From Pseudozobellia sp. WGM2 (GTDB taxonomy: Bacteria > Bacteroidota > Bacteroidia > Flavobacteriales > Flavobacteriaceae): 64,000 nucleotides of DNA. Position numbers and translations under genes: made by a program. Where the stretch lies: positions 62,001-126,000 of the forward strand of contig NZ_JADNYK010000004.1 of NCBI RefSeq assembly GCF_017810075.1, in the 5' to 3' direction. Shown piece by piece: positions 28,114 to 37,288 of this stretch. The notes beneath the pieces were generated by a model that was not told where the DNA came from, did not search any database, and saw only the letters and a program-made list of their open reading frames with translations. The first letter of the stretch is position 1. The number at the start of each line of letters is the position of its first letter.

Positions 28114-29218
28114 ATGATAATAACCACAGACCACTATAAAGGTCTTCAAGATCGCCTTGGTGCGTTAAGGAGGTATCTTTGACGTTGATACGAAGCTCAT
28201 TGAAATAGAAAACGAACAAGAAAAAACCCTTGCCCCCGATTTTTGGGACAACCCTCAGGAAGCACAGGCACAAATGAAATTCATTCAATCTAAAAAGCAA
28301 TGGGTTGATGATTTCAATATTTCCAAGACCTTAGTGGGCGACCTAGAAGTTTTACTAGAGTTTTTTCAAGAGGGCGATGTTACCGAAGAAGAAGTCAATA
28401 ATCAATACGAAAAGGCACTCACCCAGATAGAAAAACTAGAGTTCAAAAACATGCTTTCTGAAGAAGGTGATGAACTACCGGCCGTGCTTCAGATAACCGC
28501 GGGCGCCGGTGGCACTGAAAGTTGTGACTGGGCTTCGATGTTGTTGCGTATGTATATGATGTGGGCGGAAAAAAGCGGTTTTAAGGTCAAAGAACTCAAT
28601 TACCAAGAAGGTGATGTTGCGGGTATCAAAACCGTTACCCTTGAAATTGATGGAGACTATGCATTCGGTTGGTTAAAGGGTGAAAACGGTGTTCATCGTT
28701 TAGTTCGAATTTCCCCATTTGATAGCAATGCCAAAAGGCATACATCTTTTGCGTCGGTTTACGTGTACCCCTTAGTAGATGACAGTATCGAGGTTGATGT
28801 CAACCCCGCCGATATTACGATTACCACTGCCCGCTCTAGCGGTGCCGGGGGGCAGAACGTTAACAAGGTAGAAACCAAGGTTCAATTGGTGCACCATCCG
28901 ACAGGAATACAAATTTCATGTTCAGATTCTAGAAGTCAACACGACAACAGGGCTACTGCCATGAAAATGCTGAAATCGCAATTGTATGAAATCGAGCTGC
29001 GAAAGAAAATGGAGGCTCGTAACGAAATTGAATCGTCAAAAATGAAGATTGAATGGGGATCACAAATTAGAAATTATGTGATGCATCCGTATAAATTGGT
29101 AAAGGATGTGCGTACATCTCAAGAAACAGGCAACGTTGATTCGGTTATGGATGGCGATATAGATTCTTTTCTTAAAGCCTATTTAATGATGATGGGGCAA
29201 AAAGAAGAAGATGAGTAA
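28114..29218 (+). CDS. prfB: Peptide chain release factor 2 with programmed +1 frameshift
   Basis: Translation starts at the ATG at 28114 and reads 22 codons to an in-frame TGA at 28180-28182; slipping forward by one base at CTT continues at GAC (28181) for 345 codons, giving 367 residues, the normal RF2 length. The downstream frame holds the peptide-anticodon motif SPF ([15 protein letters not shown]) and the catalytic GGQ at residues 245-247 ([16 protein letters not shown]). RF2 reads UGA and UAA stop codons on the ribosome. The stop in the short frame is itself UGA, so RF2 shortage promotes its own full-length synthesis. A conventional gene caller will report only the part from 28274. Confidence 0.95.
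28168..28183 (+). promoter_or_regulatory. prfB recoding site (SD-like AGGAGG plus slippery CTT-TGA-C)
   Basis: AGGAGG at 28168-28173 is followed after three bases (TAT) by CTT TGA C. This is the classical autoregulatory element: the anti-SD of 16S rRNA pairs with AGGAGG and pushes the ribosome into the +1 frame at the poorly terminated UGA-C. Confidence 0.95.
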
Positions 29219-29257
29219 GTTTGTAAATTATTCGATAAACTAGAAACCAATAATAAG

Positions 29258-29605
29258 ATGATTAAAATATATCACAACCCTAGATGTAGAAAATCGAGGG
29301 AAGGCTTGGGCTTAGTTGAAAAATCAGGTCAAGATTTTGAAGTGGTAAAGTATTTGGAAGAAGTACCTACCAAAGAAGACCTTCGTAAAATTTTAGGTTG
29401 TCTCGCTATAACCCCAGACATGCTAGTGAGGAAGAACGAAGCTATTTGGAAAGAGAATTTCAGAGGTAAATTACTCTCTGATGATGAAATTCTTGATGCC
29501 ATGATAAAGTATCCCAAACTAATAGAAAGACCAATTGTGGTCAAGGGTGATAAAGCGGTAATCGGGAGACCTACCGAAAGGGTTGAAGAGATCCTGGCAC
29601 AGTAA
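29258..29605 (+). CDS. ArsC-family reductase (glutaredoxin-dependent arsenate reductase-like)
   Basis: This is a 115-residue thioredoxin-fold protein with Cys10 in YHNPRCRKSREG, the single catalytic Cys plus basic residue of the ArsC family, then VVKYLEEVPTKEDLRKIL (34-51), NEAIWKENF, and the cis-Pro region KLIERPIVVKGDKAVIGRP (about 87-105). True arsenate reductases and the related Spx/YffB proteins share this fold. The Cys-x-x-Ser (CRKS) rather than Cys-x-x-Cys pattern fits the ArsC/YffB side. No ars genes are nearby, so arsenate as the physiological substrate is only an assumption. It starts 39 bp after prfB. Confidence 0.85.
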   Translation: MIKIYHNPRCRKSREGLGLVEKSGQDFEVVKYLEEVPTKEDLRKILGCLAITPDMLVRKNEAIWKENFRGKLLSDDEILDAMIKYPKLIERPIVVKGDKAVIGRPTERVEEILAQ

Positions 29606-29706
29606 TAAGCGCTCTTAATTTCAATTGATTTGCATAACATTTCTTTCCGAAAGGCTTTAGATTGTTGTGCATTTTTTTTATTATATACATCATTCTTAAT
29701 AATTGG

Positions 29707-29714
29707 TACATTTG
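29707..29714 (+). promoter_or_regulatory. -7 element for the 29797-32816 gene pair
   Basis: TACATTTG matches TAnnTTTG; it ends 82 bp before the ATG at 29797, leaving an untranslated leader of about 75 bases. Confidence 0.45.
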
Positions 29715-29796
29715 TTGCCAAAGTAATTTAACAAAGCTTTAACCAAGGTAGGTTAAACCTTCATCAAACATTATAATCTAATAAACCGATATCGTC

Positions 29797-30306
29797 ATGA
29801 AAAACTATATCAATTACACGTTCTTATTCTTTGCATTGCTACTTACCGGAGCCGAATTACAGGCGCAGTACGGCTATAGAGGTGGTGGTTATGGTTATGG
29901 TGGAGGAGGTTATGGTTATGGCAGACAGCGAAACGCCATACCACAAGTAGAGCAAACTCCTAAAGAGCCAGAGCCCAAAACTGCCGAACAGATAGTGGAC
30001 GGTGAAATGCCTAAAATATCTGAAACTCTTGAACTCAACGAATTTGAGAGCGCAGTTTTAAGTTCAATTCTAAAAAAATACGTGCAAAAACGTATTGAGA
30101 TGCAGATTTTAGAACTGACACCTGAGCAGATGCGTGAAGGCATGGAAAAAATCACCAAGGCCCAAGACGAAGAGCTTATGGCCGGCTTGCCTTTAGAAAA
30201 ATATGAGGCTTTTGTAGAAATGCAGAAAAAAGGTATTCAAAAAAGCCAAAAAGAGAAGAAGAAAGAACGAAAGCGAAAAAATAAAAAGAAGAAAACCAAA
30301 GACTAA
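29797..30306 (+). CDS. Secreted Gly/Tyr-rich protein with Lys-rich C-terminus
   Basis: This is a 169-residue protein. The signal peptide is YINYTFLFFALLLTGAELQAQ (residues 3-23). Next comes a low-complexity YGYRGGGYGYGGGG tract (25-45), then a helical core (about 60-145) containing ELTPEQMREGMEKI, a turn reminiscent of the LTPEQ motif of Spy/CpxP-like periplasmic proteins, and a terminal basic tail (KKERKRKNKKKKTKD). The stop is two bases before the ATG of the outer-membrane barrel gene, so the two are co-translated and probably act together at the envelope. No family name is certain. Confidence 0.75.
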   Translation: MKNYINYTFLFFALLLTGAELQAQYGYRGGGYGYGGGGYGYGRQRNAIPQVEQTPKEPEPKTAEQIVDGEMPKISETLELNEFESAVLSSILKKYVQKRIEMQILELTPEQMREGMEKITKAQDEELMAGLPLEKYEAFVEMQKKGIQKSQKEKKKERKRKNKKKKTKD

Positions 30307-30308
30307 AA

Positions 30309-32816
30309 ATGAAAAAACTGTTCCTAATCGCCCTTCTAACAATAGCAACGAATATTCACTCACAAAGACCAGAAGGACGCCCCCAAGGAGAAGCAGGTGG
30401 CCCAATAACAATAACAGGAACAGTTTTAGACAAAGATACCGGCGATCCCTTAGAATATGCTACCCTAGTATTACAAAGTATGAAAGACCCCGCCAAAATG
30501 AGTGGGGGTATCACCGATATCGACGGTAAGTTCTCTGTCGAAGCACCAAGGGGTCGATACAATGCCTCAATCGAATATATCGGCTACAAAACTTTCAAAA
30601 TTCCTCAAAATACATTCAGTGAATCTATAGATCTAGGCACAATTTCATTAGAAATTTCAGCAGCAGAACTTGAAGGTGTCGAAGTGGTTGGTGAACAAAC
30701 TACCGTCGAGGTTCGATTAGATAAGAGAATATATAACATAGGTAAAGATATTACCACGAGCGGCGCAACCATTAGCGACGCTCTAAACAATGTTCCTTCC
30801 GTTAATGTTGACGTAGAGGGCGCTATTAGTTTAAGAGGTAACGAAAACGTTAGAATTCTTATCAATGGTAAGCCTTCAGCCTTGGCCGGTTTTGGCTCTA
30901 CCGATGCCTTGCAGCAATTGCCTGCCGATGCCATCGAAAAAGTAGAAGTTATTACTAGCCCGAGTGCGCGCTACGATGCAGAAGGTACGGCCGGTATTTT
31001 AAACATTATTCTAAAAAAAGAAAAAACTCTAGGCTTTAATGGCTCTGTGAACACCTACATCGGCTACCCAACCAGTAGTGGTATCACAGCAAATGTGAAC
31101 CTGCGCACCGATAAGTTCAATATCTTTAATACTACAGGTTTTAGGTATAGAGATGCCCCGGGAAATGCCTTTTTTGACAATACTTATACTTCAGGAACAT
31201 TTGATCGCGTATTCGAAGACCGAATTTATAATAGAAGAGACAAATCGTTCAACACGAATTTAGGAGCGGAGTATTTTTTAAACGACAAATCCTCAATAAC
31301 CGCCAGTATTTTCTATAGAAAATCTAAAGATGAAGATGTAACGGAAAACACGAATGAACGCTATATTTCCAATCAATTGAGCAGTAATACCTTTCGCGAA
31401 GAGTTGGAAGATGAAGACGATGATAGTTATCAGGTTTCGTTGAATTACGTCAATAATATTAATGATGATGGTCAAAAACTTACGGCCGATTTTCAATATT
31501 CGAATTCAGACGAGATCAAAAACACCGGTATTGAAGAACGACAGACATTACCTGGCGACCAGCTTATAGCATTGGAGCGTATTTTTGAGAATGAGGTAGA
31601 AAACGAATATTTGATTCAGGCCGATTATGTGCTTCCTTTAGGAGATTCGCAGTTTGAGGCGGGTTACCGAGGTACATTGGAAGAAAGTATTACTGATTAT
31701 CAACTTGACACCCTAGATCAAGGCACAGGGGTGTTTGTTACAAATGAGAATCTCACCAATAAATTCACCTATGACGAGAATGTGCATGCACTTTACACGC
31801 AGTACGGTAATAAGTTTGGCAGTTTCTCTTTTCTCTTAGGACTTCGTTTGGAGAGTACACAGCTGAAAGGGCAATTAGATTCTGATTTTGATACCAGTCA
31901 ATTAGAAGAAGATTTAGGTGTAGAGGTCGATGTCAATTTTGACAAGAATTATTTAGGCCTATTCCCGACATTGAACCTGATCTATGAGTTGGATGAAGAA
32001 GGTATGGAAAGTGTTTCATTGGGCTACAACAGAAGAATCAATCGCCCAAGGGGGTTTTTCATCAACCCATTTCCTTCACGGTCTAGTAGAACGAACATTT
32101 TTCAGGGTAATCCTGATTTGAACCCCGCATTTTCGAACACATTTGATTTGGGCTATTTAAAACGATGGAAGAAATTAACACTGACTTCATCTATTTACTA
32201 CCAAAGGGAAACCGATAGCTTCGAAAGAGTACAACAAGAGACGGGCCAGACGACAACTGACGGAATCGATATCATTCGTACTTTACCGATTAATCTATCT
32301 ACAGAGAACAGGTATGGAGCTGAAGCTGGCGTTCTGTACAACCCTGCCAAATGGTTACGATTGAACAGTAGCTTCAATATCTTCAAATTTGAAAAAGAAG
32401 GATTTTATGATGGGGTAGATTACGGAGCTGACAATACCAGTTGGTTTGCAAGATTTAGTTCAAAGGTTTCTTTACCCAAGAAAATAGAATGGCAAACTAA
32501 CGCTTTTTATAGAGGCCCTAGTCAAAACTCTCAAACTGAAAGTGAAGGACTTTTTGGAATCAACATGGCCTTTAGTAAAGATATCATGAAAGATAATGGT
32601 ACCATTTCGTTGAACGTTAATGACCTATTAAACTCATATAAACGCCGTTCGTACACAGAAACGGAATTTTTTACTTCACGCAGTGAATTTCAATGGAGAC
32701 AACGCTCATTCAGGCTTTCATTCGTATATAGATTCAACCAGCCGAAAGAACGTAATAGAAGTGGCCGAGGCAATGGTAATGATGATGGCGGTGGCGATGA
32801 TGATATAGAAGGATAA
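30309..32816 (+). CDS. TonB-dependent-receptor-like outer-membrane barrel (OMP_b-brl_3 type)
   Basis: This is an 835-residue protein. A signal peptide (residues 1-18, MKKLFLIALLTIATNIHS) is followed by a carboxypeptidase-regulatory-like beta domain (ITGTVLDKDTGDPLEYATLVLQ, about 33-115), a plug domain (ITTSGATISDALNNVPSVNVDVEGAISLRG and SPSARYDAEGTAGILNIILKK, about 145-235), and a C-terminal barrel of many amphipathic strands ending LSFVYRFNQPKERNRSG plus a Gly/Asp tail. Bacteroidota encode many such receptor-like barrels whose cargo is unknown; no SusD partner is present. It is translationally coupled to the small secreted protein before it. Confidence 0.9.
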   Translation: MKKLFLIALLTIATNIHSQRPEGRPQGEAGGPITITGTVLDKDTGDPLEYATLVLQSMKDPAKMSGGITDIDGKFSVEAPRGRYNASIEYIGYKTFKIPQNTFSESIDLGTISLEISAAELEGVEVVGEQTTVEVRLDKRIYNIGKDITTSGATISDALNNVPSVNVDVEGAISLRGNENVRILINGKPSALAGFGSTDALQQLPADAIEKVEVITSPSARYDAEGTAGILNIILKKEKTLGFNGSVNTYIGYPTSSGITANVNLRTDKFNIFNTTGFRYRDAPGNAFFDNTYTSGTFDRVFEDRIYNRRDKSFNTNLGAEYFLNDKSSITASIFYRKSKDEDVTENTNERYISNQLSSNTFREELEDEDDDSYQVSLNYVNNINDDGQKLTADFQYSNSDEIKNTGIEERQTLPGDQLIALERIFENEVENEYLIQADYVLPLGDSQFEAGYRGTLEESITDYQLDTLDQGTGVFVTNENLTNKFTYDENVHALYTQYGNKFGSFSFLLGLRLESTQLKGQLDSDFDTSQLEEDLGVEVDVNFDKNYLGLFPTLNLIYELDEEGMESVSLGYNRRINRPRGFFINPFPSRSSRTNIFQGNPDLNPAFSNTFDLGYLKRWKKLTLTSSIYYQRETDSFERVQQETGQTTTDGIDIIRTLPINLSTENRYGAEAGVLYNPAKWLRLNSSFNIFKFEKEGFYDGVDYGADNTSWFARFSSKVSLPKKIEWQTNAFYRGPSQNSQTESEGLFGINMAFSKDIMKDNGTISLNVNDLLNSYKRRSYTETEFFTSRSEFQWRQRSFRLSFVYRFNQPKERNRSGRGNGNDDGGGDDDIEG

Positions 32817-32861
32817 TCGATTTGTTCAGCGCGAACAACTAAAACAAAGCAAACGAACAAA

Positions 32862-32896
32862 AAAAGGGAACGTAAAATAACGTTCCCTTTTTTTGT
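32862..32896. terminator. Strong bidirectional terminator
   Basis: AAAAAGGGAACG and CGTTCCCTTTTTTT form a hairpin with a TAAAATAA loop and T tracts on both sides, between the convergent barrel gene and the 56-residue membrane protein gene. Confidence 0.85.
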
Positions 32897-32919
32897 TCTA
32901 TAATTTTAACGCAATTAAA

Positions 32920-33090
32920 CTAAGCGTTACGTTTTGCTTTTTTCTTTTCCCTGCGTTCTTTAAGCAGTTCAATAATATTTCCTCCCAACCAATAAGGCAC
33001 AACGAAGGTCAATAAAAAAATCATCAACCAAAAACCGATGGTCAAGATGGTCAAAAAGGCTAAAAATCCGAGGTACTGATCAAATTCCAT
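32920..33090 (-). CDS. 56-residue single-span membrane protein
   Basis: The frame runs from the ATG at 33088-33090 to a TAG at 32920-32922. The product starts MEFDQYLGFLAFLTILTIGF, has a hydrophobic stretch covering residues about 7-35 (one or two spans) and ends in a strongly basic tail (KERREKKKAKRNA). It is supported as a real gene by a TAnnTTTG element 18 bp upstream of the start and a terminator 24 bp after the stop. Function unknown. Confidence 0.7.
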   Translation of the reverse strand: MEFDQYLGFLAFLTILTIGFWLMIFLLTFVVPYWLGGNIIELLKERREKKKAKRNA

Positions 33091-33108
33091 TTAAAAAATT
33101 TTGCTTTA

Positions 33109-33116
33109 CAAAGATA
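33109..33116 (-). promoter_or_regulatory. -7 element for the 56-residue membrane protein gene
   Basis: The minus strand reads TATCTTTG (TAnnTTTG), ending 18 bp before the ATG at 33090. Confidence 0.5.
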
Positions 33117-33219
33117 CTTGAGAAAAGATGAAAATTGCAAATGGAAATCAAAAAAAATACAATCGGTACCAAAATCTAAATTTTCAAGTACCTCCAATGG
33201 AAATAATTACACTAAACCC

Positions 33220-33227
33220 TACCTTTG
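33220..33227 (+). promoter_or_regulatory. -7 element for fumC
   Basis: TACCTTTG matches TAnnTTTG and ends 33 bp before the ATG at 33261. Confidence 0.5.
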
Positions 33228-33260
33228 TTACTGCAGTTTCATTAACGAAATATAATCATC

Positions 33261-34658
33261 ATGAGTTTCAGAATAGAAAAAGACACAATGGGGCAGGTTG
33301 AAGTACCTGCTGACAAATATTGGGGCGCACAGACCGAACGCTCTAGAAACAACTTCAAAATAGGCGCGTCGGCCTCGATGCCTTTAGATGTGGTCTATGG
33401 CTTCGCTTATTTAAAGAAAGCAGCGGCCTACACCAACCATGAACTAAATGTGTTATCTGAAGAGAAAAGAGATTTAATCGCTCAAGTATGTGATGAAATT
33501 CTTGAAGGCAAGCACGATGACCAATTTCCTTTGGTGATTTGGCAAACGGGATCAGGTACCCAGAGCAATATGAACGTAAACGAGGTGGTGGCCAATCGCG
33601 CTCATGAATTGGCTGGTAAAAAAATCGGGGAAGGAGAAAAGACCATTCAACCTAATGACGATGTGAACAAATCGCAATCTTCGAACGACACCTTTCCTAC
33701 GGGAATGCATATCGCGGCCTATAAGAAAATCGTAGAAACAACTATTCCCGGCATTGAGCAATTAAGAAATACGCTTTCAAAGAAAGCCAAAGAATTCGCT
33801 AATGTGGTTAAAATTGGTAGAACCCATTTGATGGATGCCACTCCCCTAACCCTTGGGCAAGAGTTTTCTGGTTATGTTTCTCAATTAGACCATGGTCTCA
33901 AAGCTTTAAAAAACACACTCGAACACTTAAGGGAATTAGCGTTGGGTGGCACAGCTGTAGGCACCGGACTAAATACGCCTAAGGGGTATGATGTTCTAGT
34001 AGCTAAATATATTGCCGAATTTACAGGTCTTCCCTTCATAACTGCAGAAAACAAATTTGAAGCTTTGGCGGCTCACGATGCAATCGTCGAAAGTCATGGA
34101 GCCTTAAAGCAATTGGCAGTTTCACTGAATAAAATTGCGAACGATATTCGAATGATGGCATCAGGGCCTCGATCAGGTATTGGCGAAATCATTATTCCTG
34201 CGAATGAACCAGGTAGCTCTATTATGCCCGGTAAGGTCAACCCTACCCAATGTGAAGCTCTAACAATGGTCTGTGCCCAAGTAATGGGCAACGATGTGGC
34301 CATATCAGTAGGTGGTACTCAAGGTCACTACGAACTAAATGTATTCAAACCGATGATGGCAGCCAATATTTTGCAGTCTGCTGAACTTATCGGCGATGCT
34401 TGTATAAGTTTCGATGTCAATTGCGCGTCGGGTATTGCGCCTAACCATGAAGTAATCAAACAATTACTCAACAATTCTTTAATGTTGGTAACAGCACTTA
34501 ATACTAAAATTGGATATTATAAGGCTGCGGAAATAGCCAATACTGCCCATAAAAATGGTACCACCCTAAAAGAGGAAGCTATTAACCTTGGTTATGTTAC
34601 TTCAGAAGAATACGATGAGTGGGTCAAGCCCGAAGATATGGTCGGTAGTATGAAGTAG
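33261..34658 (+). CDS. fumC: Class II fumarate hydratase
   Basis: This is a 465-residue member of the fumarase/aspartase superfamily, opening [26 protein letters not shown]. Conserved regions are [17 protein letters not shown] (about 98-114), [17 protein letters not shown] (about 137-153), [20 protein letters not shown] (about 186-205) and the superfamily signature [15 protein letters not shown] (about 317-331) with the catalytic Ser loop. It converts fumarate and water to L-malate in the TCA cycle, without an iron-sulfur cluster. Single gene with its own promoter and terminator. Confidence 0.96.
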   Translation: MSFRIEKDTMGQVEVPADKYWGAQTERSRNNFKIGASASMPLDVVYGFAYLKKAAAYTNHELNVLSEEKRDLIAQVCDEILEGKHDDQFPLVIWQTGSGTQSNMNVNEVVANRAHELAGKKIGEGEKTIQPNDDVNKSQSSNDTFPTGMHIAAYKKIVETTIPGIEQLRNTLSKKAKEFANVVKIGRTHLMDATPLTLGQEFSGYVSQLDHGLKALKNTLEHLRELALGGTAVGTGLNTPKGYDVLVAKYIAEFTGLPFITAENKFEALAAHDAIVESHGALKQLAVSLNKIANDIRMMASGPRSGIGEIIIPANEPGSSIMPGKVNPTQCEALTMVCAQVMGNDVAISVGGTQGHYELNVFKPMMAANILQSAELIGDACISFDVNCASGIAPNHEVIKQLLNNSLMLVTALNTKIGYYKAAEIANTAHKNGTTLKEEAINLGYVTSEEYDEWVKPEDMVGSMK

Positions 34659-34677
34659 AATCTTAAAATTCTTGCAA

Positions 34678-34714
34678 TAAAAAAAGGGCAATCATATGAT
34701 TGCCCTTTCTGTTT
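34678..34714. terminator. Perfect-palindrome bidirectional terminator
   Basis: A 26-base perfect palindrome at 34683-34708 (arms AAAGGGCAATCAT) is flanked by A- and T-rich tracts between the convergent fumC and the coiled-coil protein gene. Confidence 0.85.
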
Positions 34715-34730
34715 TAATGGATAGTGTGTG

Positions 34731-35618
34731 TTATTTTAAAGCGAACTTAGATGTACCTAACAGTTTTAATCTGTCGTCATAAACATTCACCATATAATTA
34801 CCTTCTTGAAAATCGCCCGCTGGCTTGCTGATATAATCACAAACATCAAGAGATTTATTCTCGTAATAAAAACTGGTTCCCTTGCTATAGGTTATAGATG
34901 ATCCAGAATCGTTCGACTTAGAGTAACTCTCGCCAAGAATGTTACCCTGTGGATCAAGAACCTCGATAAAAAATTCTCTGTCACCAGCTTCAGAAATAAC
35001 ATTGTCAGCTACGGTAAAGCAAATCTTGAATTTATCGGTTCTCTTTGCTCTTGAAGTAGACACCATCTTTCCGCTGTTTCGCTCTCTAACGGCATCAACA
35101 TTGAATTTAGATAAGTTCAAGGCCGAACCTTTCTCAACAACATCGGCCAACTGGGTGTTCTGTACAACCAACGAATCGTTGAAAACAGTCTGCTTCTCTA
35201 ATTCAGAGTATGTACTATCACGCTGCATAGCGATAAAAGTGTTGCTCTTAGTAAGCGAATCAACTTGTTGTAGCAATTGTTCTCTTTCTTTCTTCAACAC
35301 ACCTACTTGTCGTCTATATCGAGAAAGAGAGGTAATATCAGCTTTCATGTTCTTCACAGAATCAATGTATTTAGCGATATTATCCCGTGCGGTAACCAAT
35401 TCTTCATTTGTAGCGTTACTTTCTAAAATAGCTTTGTCGTATTCTGACTTCAAACTATTCAAATCTTCAACTACCAACTGCTTCTCATCTGATAGAACGG
35501 CCTCATTCTTCTTTTTCTCTTGGTAAAGACTAACCGTATAAATAATGGTACCGAGCAGTACTACAGCCAAAAGGCCAGCAAGTACCTTTAATCCGTTATT
35601 ACTTTTTGTTTCAGTCAT
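34731..35618 (-). CDS. Membrane-anchored coiled-coil protein of unknown function
   Basis: This is a 295-residue protein with a short cytoplasmic head, one membrane helix (VLAGLLAVVLLGTIIYTVSLY, residues 12-32), a long heptad-rich coiled coil (about 33-160) and a C-terminal beta domain (about 180-295) with ICFTVADN, FIEVLDPQGNILGE and GNYMVNVYDDRLKLLGTSKFALK. The topology suggests an inner-membrane anchor with a periplasmic rod and a small beta-sandwich head. I recognise the pattern as recurrent in flavobacteria but cannot give a function. It is monocistronic and convergent with fumC. Confidence 0.75.
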   Translation of the reverse strand: MTETKSNNGLKVLAGLLAVVLLGTIIYTVSLYQEKKKNEAVLSDEKQLVVEDLNSLKSEYDKAILESNATNEELVTARDNIAKYIDSVKNMKADITSLSRYRRQVGVLKKEREQLLQQVDSLTKSNTFIAMQRDSTYSELEKQTVFNDSLVVQNTQLADVVEKGSALNLSKFNVDAVRERNSGKMVSTSRAKRTDKFKICFTVADNVISEAGDREFFIEVLDPQGNILGESYSKSNDSGSSITYSKGTSFYYENKSLDVCDYISKPAGDFQEGNYMVNVYDDRLKLLGTSKFALK

Positions 35619-35807
35619 AATGTTTAAATTAATTTCTTTAAAGATGTTTGTTTGTATCGTTCTATATACGTTAAGATTTTATTTTTAGATTATTTAATAG
35701 AAAAAAATGAAAGATTAACCTTATTAAGAGCATTCAAAATTCTAACTTTAGGTAAATATCATTCCATATTCGAAAAACAGCTCATTTCAAAGTAAAGAAT
35801 CTAAATA

Positions 35808-36619
35808 TTGCTGAGTTATTTAAGATTGTTCCAGGTATTACTTTTGTTCACATTGTCCATAGGCTTTAGCCAAGAAAGACCGATTGTGTTAAATGGCCAG
35901 GCTAAAAGTTTTCAAAACGATGTTTCCAATATATTGGTCGTAAACCTAAATTCTAAAGAATCTACGATTACCGATTCTCTTGGGTTGTTTTCCATTAAAG
36001 CCAAATTGCGAGATTCACTTCAGTTCAGTGCAGTTCAGTTTCTAAAAGAGACCATAGTTATTACCGATTCAATTCTTCACAAAAAATCGATTATAGTATA
36101 TCTCTCAGAAAACATAATAAATTTAAACGAAGTCACTGTAATGCCCTATAACCTAACAGGAAATATTGATTCGGATATTGATCGGTTGAATTACAGGCCC
36201 GTTGTTACTTCCTCGACTTTAGGGCTACCTCATGCAGATGTCGAAAAATTGACCCAAAGTGAGCGATTGCTTTTAGAAGCCGATAGAGGAAAATACGTCC
36301 GTTATTATGTAACGAGCATTGTCATTAACACACACACAAAATTTTGAATCGAATCTCTGGTAGAACCCAAACATTTGAAGAAATGGTCGCCCGTGATATT
36401 GACATGGAAATGGAAAAAGAAATTATTTCTAAATTTTCAAAGAAGACCTTGTCAGCTGATTTCGATATACCTGAATCAAGTATCGATGCATTTCTCACCT
36501 TCTGTATGGCTCAACACGATTTTTCAAAATTGACGGAGACAGAAAACATGATGGAGGTTTGGAATTATCTACAGGACAAAAGTATCGAGTTCAAGGCAAC
36601 GAACCTGCCACAGGAATAA
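35808..36619 (+). pseudogene. Carboxypeptidase-regulatory-like domain protein split by a 2-base (AC) frameshift
   Basis: Two frames that together make one protein: 35808-36347 (TTG start, signal peptide LRLFQVLLLFTLSIGFSQ, then a regulatory-like beta domain and a DVEKLTQSERLLLEADRGKYVRYY segment), and 36344-36619 in the +2 frame, beginning NRISGRTQTFEEMVARDID and ending EVWNYLQDKSIEFKATNLP. The break lies at an alternating AC tract (36329-36338). Deleting one AC would restore the sequence INTHKILNRISGRT, a junction I recall from intact flavobacterial relatives. There is no ATG for the first part. This is either a genuine inactivation, a slippage-prone on/off switch or a sequencing error. Function of the family unknown; the product would be exported. 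Confidence 0.7.
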
Positions 36620-36775
36620 GATGACTAAATCTTTAATGTTAGCTAGATGATAATCAAAAGGATTACGTATTTTTAATTAGTGTCAAGAAATAATCTTATT
36701 TGCAAGAAAATTTAAGATACGATACTACAATAATTAAACTTTTACTCGATAATCTAGACCAAGTTAAAATTTTCT

Positions 36776-37288
36776 ATGTCACTGGAAATTGTACCATATA
36801 CATCTTTATTTGCTACTTCTTTCAAGAATTTGAACCTAGAGTGGATAAATACTTATTTTCAAGTAGAACCAAAAGATGTCGAAGTATTTGAAAACTGTGA
36901 AGAGGCTATTATAAATCAAGGAGGCCATATTTTCTTGGCCAAATATGGTGGGCAAATAGCTGGGTGTTTTGCCTTTATTCCTTTTGACAAAGATTCTTAT
37001 GAGTTAGGAAAAATGGCCGTAGCCCCTAATTTTAGAGGAAAGAAAATCGGACAGGCCCTGCTCACTTTCGCAATCAATTTCGCTAAAGAGAATCAGTGGT
37101 CGAATATTGTACTCTACTCCAACACCAAATTAAATAATGCCCTACATATCTATAGAAAAAATGGTTTTATTGAAATACCTATGGAGCCGGAAACGGTTTA
37201 TAAAAGAAGTAACATAAAAATGATTTTAGATTTGAACGCACAAACCAACTCTTTAGAAACGAACACCATAATTAAAAAGACACTATGA
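36776..37288 (+). CDS. GNAT-family N-acetyltransferase
   Basis: This is a 170-residue protein with the GNAT core: GGHIFLAKYGGQIAGCFAFIP (about 49-69), YELGKMAVAPNFRGKKIGQALLTFAIN (about 75-100, motif A with the acetyl-CoA loop RGKKIGQ) and ALHIYRKNGFIEIP (about 126-139). It transfers an acetyl group to an unknown amine. The last four bases (ATGA) overlap the start of the following metallo-hydrolase gene, so translation is coupled. Confidence 0.88.
   Translation: MSLEIVPYTSLFATSFKNLNLEWINTYFQVEPKDVEVFENCEEAIINQGGHIFLAKYGGQIAGCFAFIPFDKDSYELGKMAVAPNFRGKKIGQALLTFAINFAKENQWSNIVLYSNTKLNNALHIYRKNGFIEIPMEPETVYKRSNIKMILDLNAQTNSLETNTIIKKTL

Noticed and set aside
28274-29218. prfB as an independent 314-codon gene starting at 28274
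   Set aside because: The first part of RF2 is encoded upstream and joined by a programmed +1 frameshift at 28177-28183.
29258-29605. Part of an arsenic-resistance cluster
   Set aside because: No arsenite transporter, arsR-type repressor or second ars gene is nearby; only the ArsC fold is supported.
35808-36347. Treating the first regulatory-domain frame as a complete stand-alone gene
   Set aside because: It ends abruptly at an AC repeat, and the remainder of the expected protein continues in the +2 frame directly after.
36700-36891. A 63-codon plus-strand frame ahead of the GNAT gene
   Set aside because: It overlaps the GNAT coding start in another frame, has no family features and no promoter element.
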